DNA of 64,000 nucleotides from Prevotellamassilia timonensis (GTDB taxonomy: Bacteria; Bacteroidota; Bacteroidia; Bacteroidales; Bacteroidaceae): assembly GCF_900106785.1 (NCBI RefSeq), contig NZ_LT629842.1, positions 137,694-201,693 on the forward strand. Reading direction: 5' to 3'. Below, piece by piece: positions 1 to 9,282 of the stretch. The stretch's first letter is position 1. Each line of letters begins with the position of its first letter. The position numbers and the translations under genes were made by a program. The notes under the pieces were generated by a model, which made no database searches, was not told the origin of the DNA, and saw nothing but the letters and a program-made list of their open reading frames with translations.

Positions 1-461
1 GCATCGTCCTGTGCCTCGGCGGCACGCCCAAGTTGCAGGTTGGCTTCGGCGCGCGCCAAACGGGCATCGAAGTAGTTGGGGTAGTCCTTGATGACAGCGG
101 TAAGTTTTTCGACCGCTTGCACGTTTCGACCGCGTGCCATGTCTACCAATCCCAGGTTATACTTTATTATATGATTGCCTTCGGCAGCGGGACGCAGTTT
201 CAGTGCCTCATTAAACAAGGTTTCGGCCTGCCCCAAGGAGTCGGCGTATAGGGCGTTGAAGGCGCGCCGCAAATTGTCAACATACGCCAGGGAGTCAGAT
301 TGCTCACGCTTGTCGGTATGTTGCTCGCGTTTGTAGTCGTCCACCGTCTTCGACCTGATGCCTCCTTGTCCGCGTTGCAGGGGAATGATGGTCTGGGCAC
401 CGAGCGTGCCAGCAAGGAAGATGCTTGCAAACAATGCCAAGGGTCTTAATATATTGTTCAT
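1..461 (-). CDS. TPR-repeat secreted protein, 3' part cut by window edge
   Basis: The reading frame starts at ATG 461 and runs without a stop off the left edge, so only about 153 N-terminal residues are visible. It begins with a typical signal peptide (MNNILRPLALFASIFLAGTLGA), then a charged linker. From about residue 60 it has helical repeats with tetratricopeptide spacing (AEGNHIIKYNLGLVDMARG, then YFDARLARAEANLQLGRAAEA). TPR proteins are scaffolds for protein contacts. In Bacteroidetes exported ones often serve the envelope or the Bat (aerotolerance) cluster, but nothing here shows which. It lies downstream of maeB on the same strand, separated by a hairpin, so it is probably transcribed on its own. 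Function is not assigned. Confidence 0.75.
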   Translation of the reverse strand, partial: MNNILRPLALFASIFLAGTLGAQTIIPLQRGQGGIRSKTVDDYKREQHTDKREQSDSLAYVDNLRRAFNALYADSLGQAETLFNEALKLRPAAEGNHIIKYNLGLVDMARGRNVQAVEKLTAVIKDYPNYFDARLARAEANLQLGRAAEAQDD

Positions 462-487
462 AGCATACATATTGTGTAAAAGCGGCA

Positions 488-521
488 CAAGCGGCACTGC
501 ATACTCATGCTGTGCCGCTTG
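488..521 (-). terminator. hairpin after maeB
   Basis: Perfect 10-bp stem (CAAGCGGCAC paired with GTGCCGCTTG) around a 14-nt loop, in the gap between the maeB stop and the TPR gene start. On the minus strand it is followed by a short T-rich run. A factor-independent terminator for maeB is the simplest reading. Confidence 0.55.
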
Positions 522-555
522 TGTCTTTCTGTATTGTTGCGCTTATTTCTGTTTC

Positions 556-2838
556 TTACTTTCTCTTCTCCATCACGATGGCGTCAATCACGGCAACAGC
601 GGTGACATTGACGATGTCGCTTACCGAACTTTCGAAGTCGGTAAAGTGGATAGGCTTGTTAAGTCCCATTTGGATAGGGCCGACTACTTCGCCATCGTCT
701 TCAAGCGCCTTTACCATCTTGTATGATGAGTTGGCAGCAGAGAGGTTGGGGAAGATGAGTGTGTTGACATCTATGCCCTTGAGGCGGTTGAAGGGGTACT
801 TTTCATCGCGCAGGTCTTTGTCCATGGCAAAGTTGAGCTGCATTTCGCCGTCAATGGCCAAGTCGGGCATTTCGTTGTGCATGCGTTCAACCACGTGTTG
901 CACACTGAGTGCGCTGCCGTCGTTGTCTGAGCCAAAGTTTGAGTATGAAAGCATGGCGATAGACGGTGTACGGTTGAAGAAACGTACTGTTTCGGCAGAG
1001 AGGCGTGCAATGTCGTAGAGCGTGTCTTCGCTCGGGTGGCGGTTGACAAGTGTGTCGGCTACGAACAGAATGCCTTTCTTGGTGTTAATCAGGTGCATTG
1101 TGCCAAAGTGGTTGTAGCCTTCGCGCACACCAATAACCTCGCGTGCCACCTTGAAGGTGTTAGAGTATTTGGTGTAAAGACCCGTGATGAATGCATCGGC
1201 CTCGCCTGTCTCTACCATCATCATGCCAAAGTAGTTGCGCTCGTACATTTTGTCTTCAGCCTCTTGGGGGGTATAACCCTTGCGCTCCATTTTCTTGGCA
1301 AAGATTTGCGCATAGCGGTGGCGGCGCTCGTTTTGGGTGTCGTTGCGCAGATTGAGTATTTCAATGCCTTCGAGGTTGAGTTTCAGCTCTTCGGCAATTT
1401 TGCGTATTTGCACATCGTTGCCCAATAATATGGGGAAGCAGATGCCCTCCTCCTTAGCGCGCACAGCGGCTTCGAGCATGGTGGGGTGTGTGCCTTCGGC
1501 AAAAACCACACGCTTGGGGTTGCTGCGTGCTGTGTCGTAGAGGTTCTGGGTAAACTTGCTTTCTTGGCCCATCAATTCGCGCAGGTGCTGGCGGTAGGCT
1601 TTCCAGTCCTTGATAGGTGTGCGTGCCACTCCACTGTCCATTGCGGCTTTGGCAACGGCCATTGAAACTTCGGTAATCAAACGCGGGTCGACGGGTTTGG
1701 GAATAAAGTAGTCGGGGCCGAAGGTGAAGTTGCGCACGTGGTAGGCGCGGTTGACGATGTCGGGCACCGGACGACGCGCCAGGTCGGCAATGGCACGGGC
1801 CGCTGCCATCTTCATTTCTTCGTTGATGGCACTTGCTGCGGTGTCGAGTGCGCCACGGAAGATGTAGGGGAAACCAATTACATTGTTGATTTGGTTGGGA
1901 TAGTCGGTACGGCCTGTGCTCATCAGTACGTCAGGACGTGCTGCTGTGGCGTCTTCGTAAGAGATTTCGGGCACGGGGTTGGCCAGTGCAAAGATGATAG
2001 GATTGCTGGCCATAGAGCGTACCATGTCTTGTGTGAGTACATTGCCCTTTGACAAACCTACAAATACATCGGCGCCATTAACGGCTTCGGCCAAGGTGTG
2101 TACGTCGGTGCGTGTGGTGGCAAACTCACGCTTTTGCGCATTCAAATTGTCGCGGTCGGCTGTAATAACACCTTTGGAGTCGAGCATCACTACGTTCTCC
2201 TTTTTAGCACCAAAGGCACAGTAAAGGCGTGTGCACGATATGGCGGCTGCACCTGCACCATTGACAACAATCTTGACGTCTTCAATCTTTTTGCCAGCCA
2301 CTATAAGGGCGTTGATAAGGCCTGCTGCCGATATGATAGCCGTGCCGTGCTGGTCGTCGTGCATTACCGGTATGTCGAGTTCGGCCTTGAGGCGTTGTTC
2401 TATTTCGAAGCATTCGGGTGCTTTGATATCCTCGAGGTTAATACCGCCAAAGGTAGGCGCTATGGCTTTAACAGCGGCGATAAACTTTTCGGGGTCTTTT
2501 TCGTTCACCTCAATGTCAAAGGCATCGACGCCTGCATATATCTTGAACAAGAGACTCTTGCCTTCCATCACCGGTTTGCCGCTCATGGCGCCTATGTCGC
2601 CCAGTCCGAGCACGGCGGTGCCGTTAGAAATGACGGCTACCAAGTTGCCCTTGTTTGTATAGCGATAGGCATCGTGCGGGTCCTTTTGAATTTCAAGGCA
2701 AGGTTCTGCCACGCCTGGTGAGTATGCCAGCGAAAGGTCGGTTTGAGTGCGGTAGGGTTTTGTTGGTACAATTTCGATTTTACCGGGCTTGCCCATTTCG
2801 TGGTAGTGCAAGGCAGCCTCTTTTGTTATCTTTACCAT
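556..2838 (-). CDS. maeB: NADP-dependent malic enzyme with phosphotransacetylase-like domain
   Basis: This 760-residue protein has the two-domain form of bacterial MaeB. Residues 1 to about 430 are the malic enzyme part (SLAYSPGVAEPC near 36, nucleotide-binding VVNGAGAAAISC near 190). The C-terminal part from about residue 440 (VVFAEGTHPTMLEAA onward) resembles phosphate acetyltransferase. In this family that domain is catalytically silent and binds acetyl-CoA as an allosteric signal. The enzyme decarboxylates malate to pyruvate, making NADPH in the cytoplasm. Length and domain order are normal. It stands alone, with a hairpin downstream and a TAAATTTG -7 type box upstream at 2884-2891. The choice between NADP and NAD rests on family assignment, not on a residue read here. 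Confidence 0.95.
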   Translation of the reverse strand: MVKITKEAALHYHEMGKPGKIEIVPTKPYRTQTDLSLAYSPGVAEPCLEIQKDPHDAYRYTNKGNLVAVISNGTAVLGLGDIGAMSGKPVMEGKSLLFKIYAGVDAFDIEVNEKDPEKFIAAVKAIAPTFGGINLEDIKAPECFEIEQRLKAELDIPVMHDDQHGTAIISAAGLINALIVAGKKIEDVKIVVNGAGAAAISCTRLYCAFGAKKENVVMLDSKGVITADRDNLNAQKREFATTRTDVHTLAEAVNGADVFVGLSKGNVLTQDMVRSMASNPIIFALANPVPEISYEDATAARPDVLMSTGRTDYPNQINNVIGFPYIFRGALDTAASAINEEMKMAAARAIADLARRPVPDIVNRAYHVRNFTFGPDYFIPKPVDPRLITEVSMAVAKAAMDSGVARTPIKDWKAYRQHLRELMGQESKFTQNLYDTARSNPKRVVFAEGTHPTMLEAAVRAKEEGICFPILLGNDVQIRKIAEELKLNLEGIEILNLRNDTQNERRHRYAQIFAKKMERKGYTPQEAEDKMYERNYFGMMMVETGEADAFITGLYTKYSNTFKVAREVIGVREGYNHFGTMHLINTKKGILFVADTLVNRHPSEDTLYDIARLSAETVRFFNRTPSIAMLSYSNFGSDNDGSALSVQHVVERMHNEMPDLAIDGEMQLNFAMDKDLRDEKYPFNRLKGIDVNTLIFPNLSAANSSYKMVKALEDDGEVVGPIQMGLNKPIHFTDFESSVSDIVNVTAVAVIDAIVMEKRK

Positions 2839-2883
2839 ATAATAATAGGGTCGTTAAGAGTGTTAGTTGTTACTATTCGCAAG

Positions 2884-2891
2884 CAAATTTA
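2884..2891 (-). promoter_or_regulatory. -7 type promoter box of maeB
   Basis: On the minus strand this reads TAAATTTG, matching the Bacteroidetes -7 consensus TAnnTTTG, about 46 nt before the maeB ATG. No clear TTTG -33 box stands at the usual distance, so the call is moderate. Confidence 0.4.
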
Positions 2892-3010
2892 CGATTTTTG
2901 TTTTATCGTGCGCGCTTGGCTATGCACAATTTTACTATTTGCTCTCATTTTGTGAAAGGTTATGCAAGAGGAAAGAGAAAGTCGTGCTATGGCGGGGTAG
3001 GGGCTGGCAG

Positions 3011-3092
3011 TTCTAGATTATTCTAGTTGTTCTAGATTTTCTAGAATATCTAGAATATCTAGAATTTCTAGAATATCTAGAACGTCTAGAAC
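3011..3092. repeat. 9-bp tandem repeat built on the palindrome TCTAGA
   Basis: About nine consecutive units with a 9-bp period, core TTCTAGAAT or ATCTAGAAT; the outer units have drifted. Each unit carries the 6-bp palindrome TCTAGA or a decayed form, so the block is a ladder of evenly spaced palindromes. It lies between the 3' end of the four-helix-bundle gene and the maeB promoter. The 9-bp pitch is a multiple of three, but no open frame with a start uses it. Confidence 0.85.
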
Positions 3093-3130
3093 CTCTACTC
3101 ATACCATATTCTTCATGCTATGGCGGCGCC

Positions 3131-3889
3131 TCAAGCTTTGCCCTTTAGCTTTGCTATTTCAGCTTTAAGGGCGGCTATTTCATCGGCTTGCCGATAGTAA
3201 GCGGCCAGGGCGCGCTGTTTGAGGTTGTTGTAAGCCTTTTGCCATGCTTCTGCTTCAGACTGGGCTTGCTGCAATGCTTGCTTGATGGCAGGTAAACTTG
3301 TTTCTAACTGCTTGAGACGCTCGTCTTGCTTATTGCGGAACCCCGTGCGTGCACGGTGCATGCGCTCCTTTATGCCTCCCTGCGTGATGAATTCTTGCTC
3401 AAGTTTCTTTAAGAAACTCATCATCATCTTGTCTGTCATGTGGCAGAGCGTGAGCGCATAGTTGCACATCTGCTCGTCAGTCCACTGGTCAAAGTAGGGC
3501 GCGTAGTCTTGCAGCTTGTTATGGTAGCGGCAGTATTTGAGCATAGGCTCGTATTGAGAGTGCGATGCGGTGTAGATTTGCTTATGACGTGATTTGAGAT
3601 AATCCTCAAAGTCCTCGCGTAGCTCTTTTAACGAGGCGCGTGCCACGTTGAGCAGTTTCAGTTGCATCTCGGTTGACGTTACACCATCGGCAAGCCCTTC
3701 TACGATGTTTTGTTTGCACGAGCGTGCGGCCTGTATCATTTGGTCACGTGTGCGGTCCTTGTAAAGGTGTATAAATCTGTTGCAGAAGGCAAACGACAGC
3801 TGATAGATAACGTCAGACTTTTGATAGAAAAACAATACGTCCCAATTCGTTTGGCGGGTCAGTACTGGTTGTTCCTCGTAGTTTTCCAT
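3131..3889 (-). CDS. four helix bundle protein with C-terminal suffix (S23/bAvd-like)
   Basis: A 252-residue protein whose first 130 residues fit the S23/bAvd-like four-helix-bundle family: DVIYQLSFAFCNRFIHLY, then RDQMIQAARSCKQNIVEG, then LKLLNVARASLKELREDFEDYL. A longer C-terminal helical suffix follows, ending in a coiled coil (from about residue 195, QALQQAQSEAEAWQ to LKAEIAKLKGK). Relatives are encoded inside 23S rRNA intervening sequences or act as accessory variability determinants in diversity-generating retroelements. Here there is no reverse transcriptase and no rRNA, so it is a stand-alone gene of unknown role. It follows alaS after a terminator hairpin and is followed by the TCTAGA repeat. 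Confidence 0.8.
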   Translation of the reverse strand: MENYEEQPVLTRQTNWDVLFFYQKSDVIYQLSFAFCNRFIHLYKDRTRDQMIQAARSCKQNIVEGLADGVTSTEMQLKLLNVARASLKELREDFEDYLKSRHKQIYTASHSQYEPMLKYCRYHNKLQDYAPYFDQWTDEQMCNYALTLCHMTDKMMMSFLKKLEQEFITQGGIKERMHRARTGFRNKQDERLKQLETSLPAIKQALQQAQSEAEAWQKAYNNLKQRALAAYYRQADEIAALKAEIAKLKGKA

Positions 3890-3906
3890 GGCGTGTGTCG
3901 TTAAGC

Positions 3907-3956
3907 AAAAGGCTGGCGCAACAAATAGTATGCTCTATTTATCGCGTCAGCCTTTT
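3907..3956 (-). terminator. alaS terminator
   Basis: A 13-bp stem (left arm 3907-3919 starting AAAAGGCTG, right arm 3944-3956 ending CAGCCTTTT, one G-T pair) sits between the alaS stop and the next gene. The AAAA/TTTT flanks give a T-run on the minus strand. Confidence 0.75.
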
Positions 3957-3997
3957 CAATATATTGTATTATCTGATAACGAGTTGTGACACCCTTA

Positions 3998-6622
3998 TCA
4001 AGCCAGTGCTAAGTCAACCACCTTCTTTACGGCTTCTTCAAGTCCGCTGGCGTCTTTACCACCGGCAGTGGCAAAGTGGGGTGCACCGCCGCCGCCGCCC
4101 TTGATGAGCTTGGCTGCTTCGCGCACGAGTTGGCCCGCATTGAGCTTTTTGCTCTCAACAAGGTTCTTGCTTATCATGACAGTGAGCAAAGGCTTGCCTT
4201 CGTGTGTTGAACCAAACACGCACAAGGTGTCGTTGGGCAATATGCCTGACACTTGGAAGGCGAGGTCCTTGACGGCGTTAGGTTCGATAGCAGTAGGAAT
4301 GACATACTTGATCAGACGTACGCCGTCCACATCGGTGGCACTGGCCACGAGTTTGTCGCGCAAGGCAACAAGTTGCTCTTTCACATAGCTCTCAACCTGT
4401 TTCTTCAAACCGTCGTTCTCCTCAATCGTCTTCTTGATGACAGCGGTAAGGTCCTTGGCATTGTTGAAGAATGACTTGAGGTTGCTCATTACGTCTTGCT
4501 GTGCGTAGACGCTCTCCTCGGCAGCCTCGCCAGTGATGGCTTCGATACGGCGTACGCCGGCGGCCACACTGCTTTCGCTAACGATGCGGAACAGGCCAAT
4601 GCGTCCGGTGCTCTTGGCATGGCAACCACCGCAAAATTCTACGCTGCTGCCAAATTGTACCACGCGCACCTTGTCGCCATACTTTTCGCCAAACAGGGCG
4701 ATAGCACCAAGTTTCTTGGCCTCCTCCATGGGCACGTCGCGGTGGTCTTGCAATGGAATGTCCTCGCGTATGCGGCGATTGACGATGCGCTCCACCTGGC
4801 GTAATTCCTCGGGAGTAACCTTCTGGAAGTGTGAGAAGTCGAAACGCAAGTAGTCGGGGGTGCAAAGTGAACCTTTTTGCTCCACATGCGTGCCGAGCAC
4901 CTCGCGCAACGCCTGGTCGAGCAAGTGGGTTGCGGTGTGGTTGGCCTCACTGCCGCGGCGCATCTTTACGTTCACCTCAGCATGGAAGGTAGCCTTGGCG
5001 TCGGCGGGCAATTTCTTTGTAAGGTGTATTGGCAAGTTGTTCTCGCGCTTGGTGTCGAATATCTCCACCTTGTCGTTGCCAGCCACGAGTACGCCTTGGT
5101 CGCCTACCTGACCACCCATTTCGGCATAGAAAGGAGTTTGGTCGAGCACCAATTCGTAGTAAGTTTGCTTTTTCTGTTGCACACGGCGGTAGCGCAAAAT
5201 GTGGCAGTCGCACTCCGTTACGTCCCAACCCTTAAATTCTGTTTCACCTTCGGCAAGGATTACCCAGTCGTCGGTTTCAACAGCCGCAGCGTTGCGGGCA
5301 CGTTCCTTTTGCTTTTGCATTTCGGTGTTAAAGCCTTCCTCGTCAACCTCCATGCCATTTTCGTGGCAGATGAGTTCAGTCAAGTCGAGCGGGAAACCAT
5401 AAGTGTCGAACAGTGTAAAGGCCTTTTCGCCGTCAACCACCGTCTTGCCCTCCTTCTTGGTCTGTGCAATCACGTTTTCAAGCATGTTGATACCAGTTGA
5501 AAGCGTGCGGAGAAAACTCTCCTCCTCCTCTTGCATCACACGGCCGATAAGCACCTGCTGTGCCTTGAGTTCGGGGAAAGCTTCGCCCATTTCATGCACC
5601 AAGGTAGGTACGAGTTTGCAAAGGAAAGCTTCGCGCTGGCCCAAGAAAGTGTAGGCATAACGCACGGCACGGCGCAAAATGCGGCGTATCACATAGCCAG
5701 CCTTGGCATTTGACGGCAACTGGCCATCAGCTATTGAAAATGAAATGGCACGCAAGTGGTCGGCAATTACGCGCATGGCCACATCAATCTTCTCGTCCTT
5801 GCCATATTCAAAGCCCGACAATTCGCCAATCTTCTTGATGATGGGCTGGAATATGTCGGTATCGTAGTTAGAGTTCTTGCCTTGAATAGCACGCACCAGT
5901 CGCTCAAAGCCCATGCCCGTATCAATCACATTCATGCCCAGTGGCACGAGCGAACCATTGGCTTTACGCTCAAACTGCATGAACACGATGTTCCAGATTT
6001 CGATAACCTGGGGGTCGTCCTTGTTCACGAGTTCACGTCCTGGCACCTTGGCCTTTTCCTCGGGTGTACGGCTGTCAAGGTGTATTTCTGAGCAGGGGCC
6101 GCAGGGACCTGTGTCGCCCATTTCCCAAAAGTTGTCGTGCTTGTTGCCGTCAATAATGTGGTCGGCAGGCACGTGCTTGGCCCAATACTTGGCAGCCTCG
6201 TCATCGCGGCTGAGGCCTTCTTCCTTCGAACCCTCAAACACCGTCACGTACAAGTCCGCCGGGTTAAGGTGCAACACGTCAACCAAATACTCCCAGGCAT
6301 AGTCAATGGCACCCTCCTTAAAGTAGTCGCCAAAGCTCCAGTTGCCAAGCATCTCAAACATGGTGTGGTGGTACGTGTCATGTCCAACCTCCTCCAGGTC
6401 ATTGTGCTTACCGCTCACGCGCAAGCACTTTTGCGAGTCGGCGCGGCGGCGTGGCTCGGGGTCGCGTTGGCCAAGGATAATATCTTTCCACTGGTTCATA
6501 CCAGCGTTGGTAAACATCAGAGTGGGGTCGTCCTTAATCACCATCGGAGCAGACGGCACAATGGTGTGTCCCTTCGACTCGAAAAACTTCTTGTACGAGT
6601 CGCGGATTTCGTTAGCTGTCAT
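3998..6622 (-). CDS. alaS: alanine-tRNA ligase
   Basis: An 874-residue class II aminoacyl-tRNA synthetase that charges tRNA-Ala. Visible parts in order: the catalytic domain ([22 protein letters not shown] at the N-terminus, [34 protein letters not shown]), the editing domain zinc motifs (HTATH near 560 and CGGCH near 665), and the glycine-rich C-Ala end ([16 protein letters not shown]). The frame is open 27 codons further upstream, but that stretch contains the promoter. The start was therefore set at the MTANEIRD methionine; the codon before it is also ATG. Length is normal. Followed by a terminator hairpin, so probably monocistronic. Confidence 0.97.
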   Translation of the reverse strand: MTANEIRDSYKKFFESKGHTIVPSAPMVIKDDPTLMFTNAGMNQWKDIILGQRDPEPRRRADSQKCLRVSGKHNDLEEVGHDTYHHTMFEMLGNWSFGDYFKEGAIDYAWEYLVDVLHLNPADLYVTVFEGSKEEGLSRDDEAAKYWAKHVPADHIIDGNKHDNFWEMGDTGPCGPCSEIHLDSRTPEEKAKVPGRELVNKDDPQVIEIWNIVFMQFERKANGSLVPLGMNVIDTGMGFERLVRAIQGKNSNYDTDIFQPIIKKIGELSGFEYGKDEKIDVAMRVIADHLRAISFSIADGQLPSNAKAGYVIRRILRRAVRYAYTFLGQREAFLCKLVPTLVHEMGEAFPELKAQQVLIGRVMQEEEESFLRTLSTGINMLENVIAQTKKEGKTVVDGEKAFTLFDTYGFPLDLTELICHENGMEVDEEGFNTEMQKQKERARNAAAVETDDWVILAEGETEFKGWDVTECDCHILRYRRVQQKKQTYYELVLDQTPFYAEMGGQVGDQGVLVAGNDKVEIFDTKRENNLPIHLTKKLPADAKATFHAEVNVKMRRGSEANHTATHLLDQALREVLGTHVEQKGSLCTPDYLRFDFSHFQKVTPEELRQVERIVNRRIREDIPLQDHRDVPMEEAKKLGAIALFGEKYGDKVRVVQFGSSVEFCGGCHAKSTGRIGLFRIVSESSVAAGVRRIEAITGEAAEESVYAQQDVMSNLKSFFNNAKDLTAVIKKTIEENDGLKKQVESYVKEQLVALRDKLVASATDVDGVRLIKYVIPTAIEPNAVKDLAFQVSGILPNDTLCVFGSTHEGKPLLTVMISKNLVESKKLNAGQLVREAAKLIKGGGGGAPHFATAGGKDASGLEEAVKKVVDLALA

Positions 6623-6660
6623 CATTATTATAATGCGTTTCTTCTTTTTAGTTTTGTTTG

Positions 6661-6691
6661 CAAAGTTAGTGCAAACGATATGTAGTGCAAA
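6661..6691 (-). promoter_or_regulatory. alaS promoter
   Basis: On the minus strand TTTG (6688-6691), exactly 19 nt, then TAACTTTG (6661-6668), a full match to the Bacteroidetes primary sigma consensus. It predicts a start near 6654 and an A-rich leader of about 30 nt, and it supports the shorter alaS start. Confidence 0.8.
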
Positions 6692-6783
6692 GCAAAAGCC
6701 CAAAAAACTTGCTCACGGAGCAACCAGTATGCCCAAAATACCGGTCAAACCCCTCCGACAGCGCAAAAAAAGACACGCAAATG

Positions 6784-6813
6784 CTTGTATTTCAGAAAAA
6801 AGCAGTACATTTG
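6784..6813 (+). promoter_or_regulatory. rplU-rpmA promoter
   Basis: CTTG at 6784-6787 and TACATTTG at 6806-6813, spaced 18 nt. This agrees with the Bacteroidetes -33/-7 pattern and drives the ribosomal protein pair. Confidence 0.7.
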
Positions 6814-6819
6814 CAGCCG

Positions 6820-6900
6820 ATTTAGAGTCCGCTGGGGCCAAACAAGAGACTGCGGGTGCAGTCCGCCTCCCGGAAAAACCCGTTTATACATATAATACAA
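6820..6900 (+). promoter_or_regulatory. structured 5' leader of rplU (candidate autoregulatory RNA)
   Basis: The roughly 80-nt untranslated leader holds a perfect 6-bp hairpin with a 4-nt loop (GACTGC, GGGT, GCAGTC at 6848-6863). AGTCCGC occurs twice, which allows an alternative pairing, and a GGG/CCC pair lies close before the start codon. Ribosomal protein leaders of this sort often bind the encoded protein. No match to a named family was recognised by eye. Confidence 0.4.
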
Positions 6901-7218
6901 ATGTACGCAATCGTAGAGATTAACGGTCAGCAGTTCAAAGCAGAAGAGGGCAAGAAGCTCTATGTAAACCACATCTGCGGTGCCGAAAACGGCCAGACTG
7001 TTGAATTTGACAACGTGTTGTTGATTGACAACAACGGCGACGTAAAGGTAGGTGCTCCTACTGTAGAAGGCGCCAAGGTAGTATGCGAAGTAGTATCTCC
7101 GCTCGTTAAGGGTGAGAAGGTGCTCGTTTTCCACAAGAAGCGCCGCAAGGGCTATCGCAAGCTCAATGGCTATCGCCATCAGTTCACTGAAGTGACAATC
7201 AAGAACGTAATTGCTTAA
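6901..7218 (+). CDS. rplU: 50S ribosomal protein L21
   Basis: 105 residues beginning [22 protein letters not shown] and holding the L21 signature near the C-terminus ([22 protein letters not shown]). It binds 23S rRNA in the large subunit. An in-frame start 15 codons upstream (6856) lies inside the leader RNA and is rejected, because L21 proteins begin with MYAIV. Paired with rpmA 22 nt downstream, as in most bacteria. Confidence 0.98.
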   Translation: MYAIVEINGQQFKAEEGKKLYVNHICGAENGQTVEFDNVLLIDNNGDVKVGAPTVEGAKVVCEVVSPLVKGEKVLVFHKKRRKGYRKLNGYRHQFTEVTIKNVIA

Positions 7219-7240
7219 TCCTTAAAAGTTTTAGAAAGAA

Positions 7241-7501
7241 ATGGCACACAAGAAAGGTGTAGGTAGTTCTAAGAACGGTCGTGAATCGGCTTCACAGAGA
7301 TTAGGCGTTAAGATTTGGGGTGGTCAGACCTGCGTTGCTGGTAACATCATCGTACGCCAGCGCGGTACTGTACACTATCCTGGTAAGAACGTAGGCATGG
7401 GTAAGGATCACACTCTCTTCGCCCTTGTTGACGGTGTAGTTACCTTCCACCGCGGTCAGCGCGACCGCAGCGTAGTTTCAGTTGAAGAAGCTAACGCTTA
7501 A
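7241..7501 (+). CDS. rpmA: 50S ribosomal protein L27
   Basis: 86 residues starting [20 protein letters not shown], the basic glycine-rich N-terminal tail that reaches the peptidyl transferase centre in L27 proteins, followed by the compact beta domain ([29 protein letters not shown]). The tail begins directly at methionine and lacks the cleaved leader seen in many Firmicutes L27. Cotranscribed with rplU and followed by a strong terminator. Confidence 0.98.
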   Translation: MAHKKGVGSSKNGRESASQRLGVKIWGGQTCVAGNIIVRQRGTVHYPGKNVGMGKDHTLFALVDGVVTFHRGQRDRSVVSVEEANA

Positions 7502-7544
7502 CGCACTACATCAGTAAGAGACTCCTACTGAAAAAAGCATTCAA

Positions 7545-7588
7545 AAGCGGATATGCTCCCACACATAGCGGGGGCAGTCCGCTTTTTT
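7545..7588 (+). terminator. rplU-rpmA terminator
   Basis: Stem AAGCGGA (7545-7551) with TCCGCTT (7578-7584) running into six T. It begins about 45 nt after the rpmA stop. Confidence 0.8.
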
Positions 7589-7612
7589 GCTGCACAATAG
7601 TCATATAACAAA

Positions 7613-8143
7613 ATGGGTAGTTATATTATAAAAGAGGCCATGCCTGATGATGCTCAGGTGATAATGCAGCTTGTTGATGTGGCGCGCCGCACGATGCAAG
7701 AGAATGGTAACCCCTGCCAATGGCCAGAGGGTTATCCGTCAAGCGCAGTCATAGATGACGACTTGCAGCGTGGCGACTGCTATATTGTATGCGACGCCGC
7801 AGGCAAAGTGGTTGGTTCGTTTGTGTTGCGTCAAGGCCCCGACCCGTCATACGGGCACATATACGAGGGTAAATGGTTAGACGACAGCATGCCTTATTAC
7901 GTGATACATCGTGTGACGAGTTTGCCAGCTGCGCACGGCGTGTTTTCGGCCATAGTAAGTTACTGCATACAGCACTCCGACAATTTGCGCATCGACACCC
8001 ATCGCGATAACCACATAATGCGGCATTTGGTTGAGAAATACGGCTTTACCTATTGCGGAATAATCCATTTAAGTCGTGCACGTAGCGCAGAAAGATTAGC
8101 TTATCAAATGATAAGCCGCAATGTTTGTAAAGTACCGCAATGA
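7613..8143 (+). CDS. GNAT-family N-acetyltransferase
   Basis: 176 residues with the look of a GCN5-related acetyltransferase: an N-terminal beta strand and helix (IIKEAMPDDAQVIMQLVDVARRTM), a central strand with a YIVCDAAGKVVGSFVLR core, and a C-terminal cofactor-side region ending in RHLVEKYGFTYCGIIHL. The ending 'Gly-Phe-x-x-x-Gly' is typical of small-molecule GNATs. The classical acetyl-CoA loop (Q/R-x-x-G-x-G/A) is not obvious. Substrate unknown. It stands alone after the rpmA terminator and converges on the nucleotidyltransferase gene across a shared terminator. Confidence 0.7.
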   Translation: MGSYIIKEAMPDDAQVIMQLVDVARRTMQENGNPCQWPEGYPSSAVIDDDLQRGDCYIVCDAAGKVVGSFVLRQGPDPSYGHIYEGKWLDDSMPYYVIHRVTSLPAAHGVFSAIVSYCIQHSDNLRIDTHRDNHIMRHLVEKYGFTYCGIIHLSRARSAERLAYQMISRNVCKVPQ

Positions 8144-8181
8144 ATTTGCAGCGTTTTGCCAAATGCCGGAAATAAACACTG

Positions 8182-8231
8182 AGGGCGTGTCAAGAAAGAG
8201 AAATAAGCCTCTCTTCTTGGACACGCCCTTA
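8182..8231. terminator. bidirectional terminator
   Basis: A long stem between two convergent genes. GGGCGTGTC (8183-8191) pairs with GACACGCCC (8220-8228) and is extended inward by CAAGAAAGAG with CTCTCTTCTTG (one bulge). T-runs occur on both sides, so it can serve the plus-strand GNAT gene and the minus-strand nucleotidyltransferase. Confidence 0.85.
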
Positions 8232-8258
8232 AGCATTTGTTAGTTTGTTCTGTATGTA

Positions 8259-9170
8259 TTAGAACATCTTTTCGGGATAAACACCGTCGTCGGCCAGCTT
8301 CTGGAACTTGGCTACTACGCCCGGACGATCCTCGGGATAAGTTACGCCAAACCACTTCGAGGTAGTGTCGAGCACCTCGCAAGTAGCCTTACCCTTGTGG
8401 ATAAGTTCGTCTACCATCAAAGGAATGAAGAATTCGCTCTTGAGGTTCTCCATGTTCTTCGGGTCTGAAAGGAAAGTCTTGAAGAACTCCTTGCTGTAAG
8501 CAAAGTAGTCGGGAGTAAAGCCCCAGAAGTTCATTGACACAGGAGTGTTGTCGGGGATAGACACCCATTCGTCGTTGTCGCCAAGATACTTAACCACACC
8601 GTCGAAGCGCTGGATCTTAGTGCGTTCAACTACTGATGTAAGGTGGTGGTTAGCGTCGTTCTCGCACACGCCACGGCTTACGGTACCGCTGTCTGAAAGG
8701 GTGTTGCCTACGCGGAAGCCTACCATAGAGTACTTGCCGGTTGAGCCTTCGGGCAGTTCAGAGAGCCATTTGCCCATTACCTGGAAAGCGTCGCGGTCAT
8801 AAAAGTCGTCGCAGTTGATTACGGCAAACGGCTCGTTGATTACGCTTTCGCCCATCATCAAGGCGTGGTTAGTACCCCAAGGCTTTGTACGCTCTGCAGG
8901 ACAGGTGAAACCTTCGGGCAGTGCATCGAGGCTCTGGAATACGAGTTCGCAAGGAATGTGGCCTTCGTACTTTGAAAGGACGATGCGACGGAAATCTTCT
9001 TCAAAATCCTTGCGGATAACGAATACCAACTTGCCGAAGCCTGCGTGAATGGCATCGTAAATTGAATAGTCCATGATGGTTTCGCCGTGAGGGCCGAGTT
9101 CATCAAGTTGCTTCAAGCCGCCGTAGCGGCTACCCATGCCTGCTGCCAGGAGAAAAAGTGTAGGTTTCAT
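8259..9170 (-). CDS. sugar-phosphate-type nucleotidyltransferase
   Basis: 303 residues starting MKPTLFLLAAGMGSRYGGLKQ. This is the nucleotide-binding signature (LAAGxGxRxGxxK) of the NTP-transferase fold used by enzymes that join a nucleotide to a sugar phosphate. Other family features are a metal-site aspartate pair in VINCDDFYDRDAF and ETIMDYSIYDAI near residue 35. No hexapeptide (left-handed helix) tail follows, so it is a stand-alone transferase domain. Which sugar it uses cannot be read here. The frame is open 21 codons further up, but the start was placed at MKPTL because the fold begins there and a promoter lies at 9283-9313. It may be monocistronic. Confidence 0.88.
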   Translation of the reverse strand: MKPTLFLLAAGMGSRYGGLKQLDELGPHGETIMDYSIYDAIHAGFGKLVFVIRKDFEEDFRRIVLSKYEGHIPCELVFQSLDALPEGFTCPAERTKPWGTNHALMMGESVINEPFAVINCDDFYDRDAFQVMGKWLSELPEGSTGKYSMVGFRVGNTLSDSGTVSRGVCENDANHHLTSVVERTKIQRFDGVVKYLGDNDEWVSIPDNTPVSMNFWGFTPDYFAYSKEFFKTFLSDPKNMENLKSEFFIPLMVDELIHKGKATCEVLDTTSKWFGVTYPEDRPGVVAKFQKLADDGVYPEKMF

Positions 9171-9282
9171 TTTGATTTGAAAGATATTATGTGTTGTTAG
9201 ATGTATTGTCGCATTTGTCTGGTGTGCATGCACAGAGCTTTGTCACGCTGCATGTAGCACTTTGACTTGTCAAGTTGCAATG

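Noticed and set aside
3131-3889. Diversity-generating retroelement or 23S rRNA insertion (four-helix-bundle gene)
   Set aside because: No reverse transcriptase, template/variable repeat pair or rRNA is in the window.
6623-6703. 27-codon longer alaS start
   Set aside because: It overlaps a full consensus promoter and carries no family sequence.
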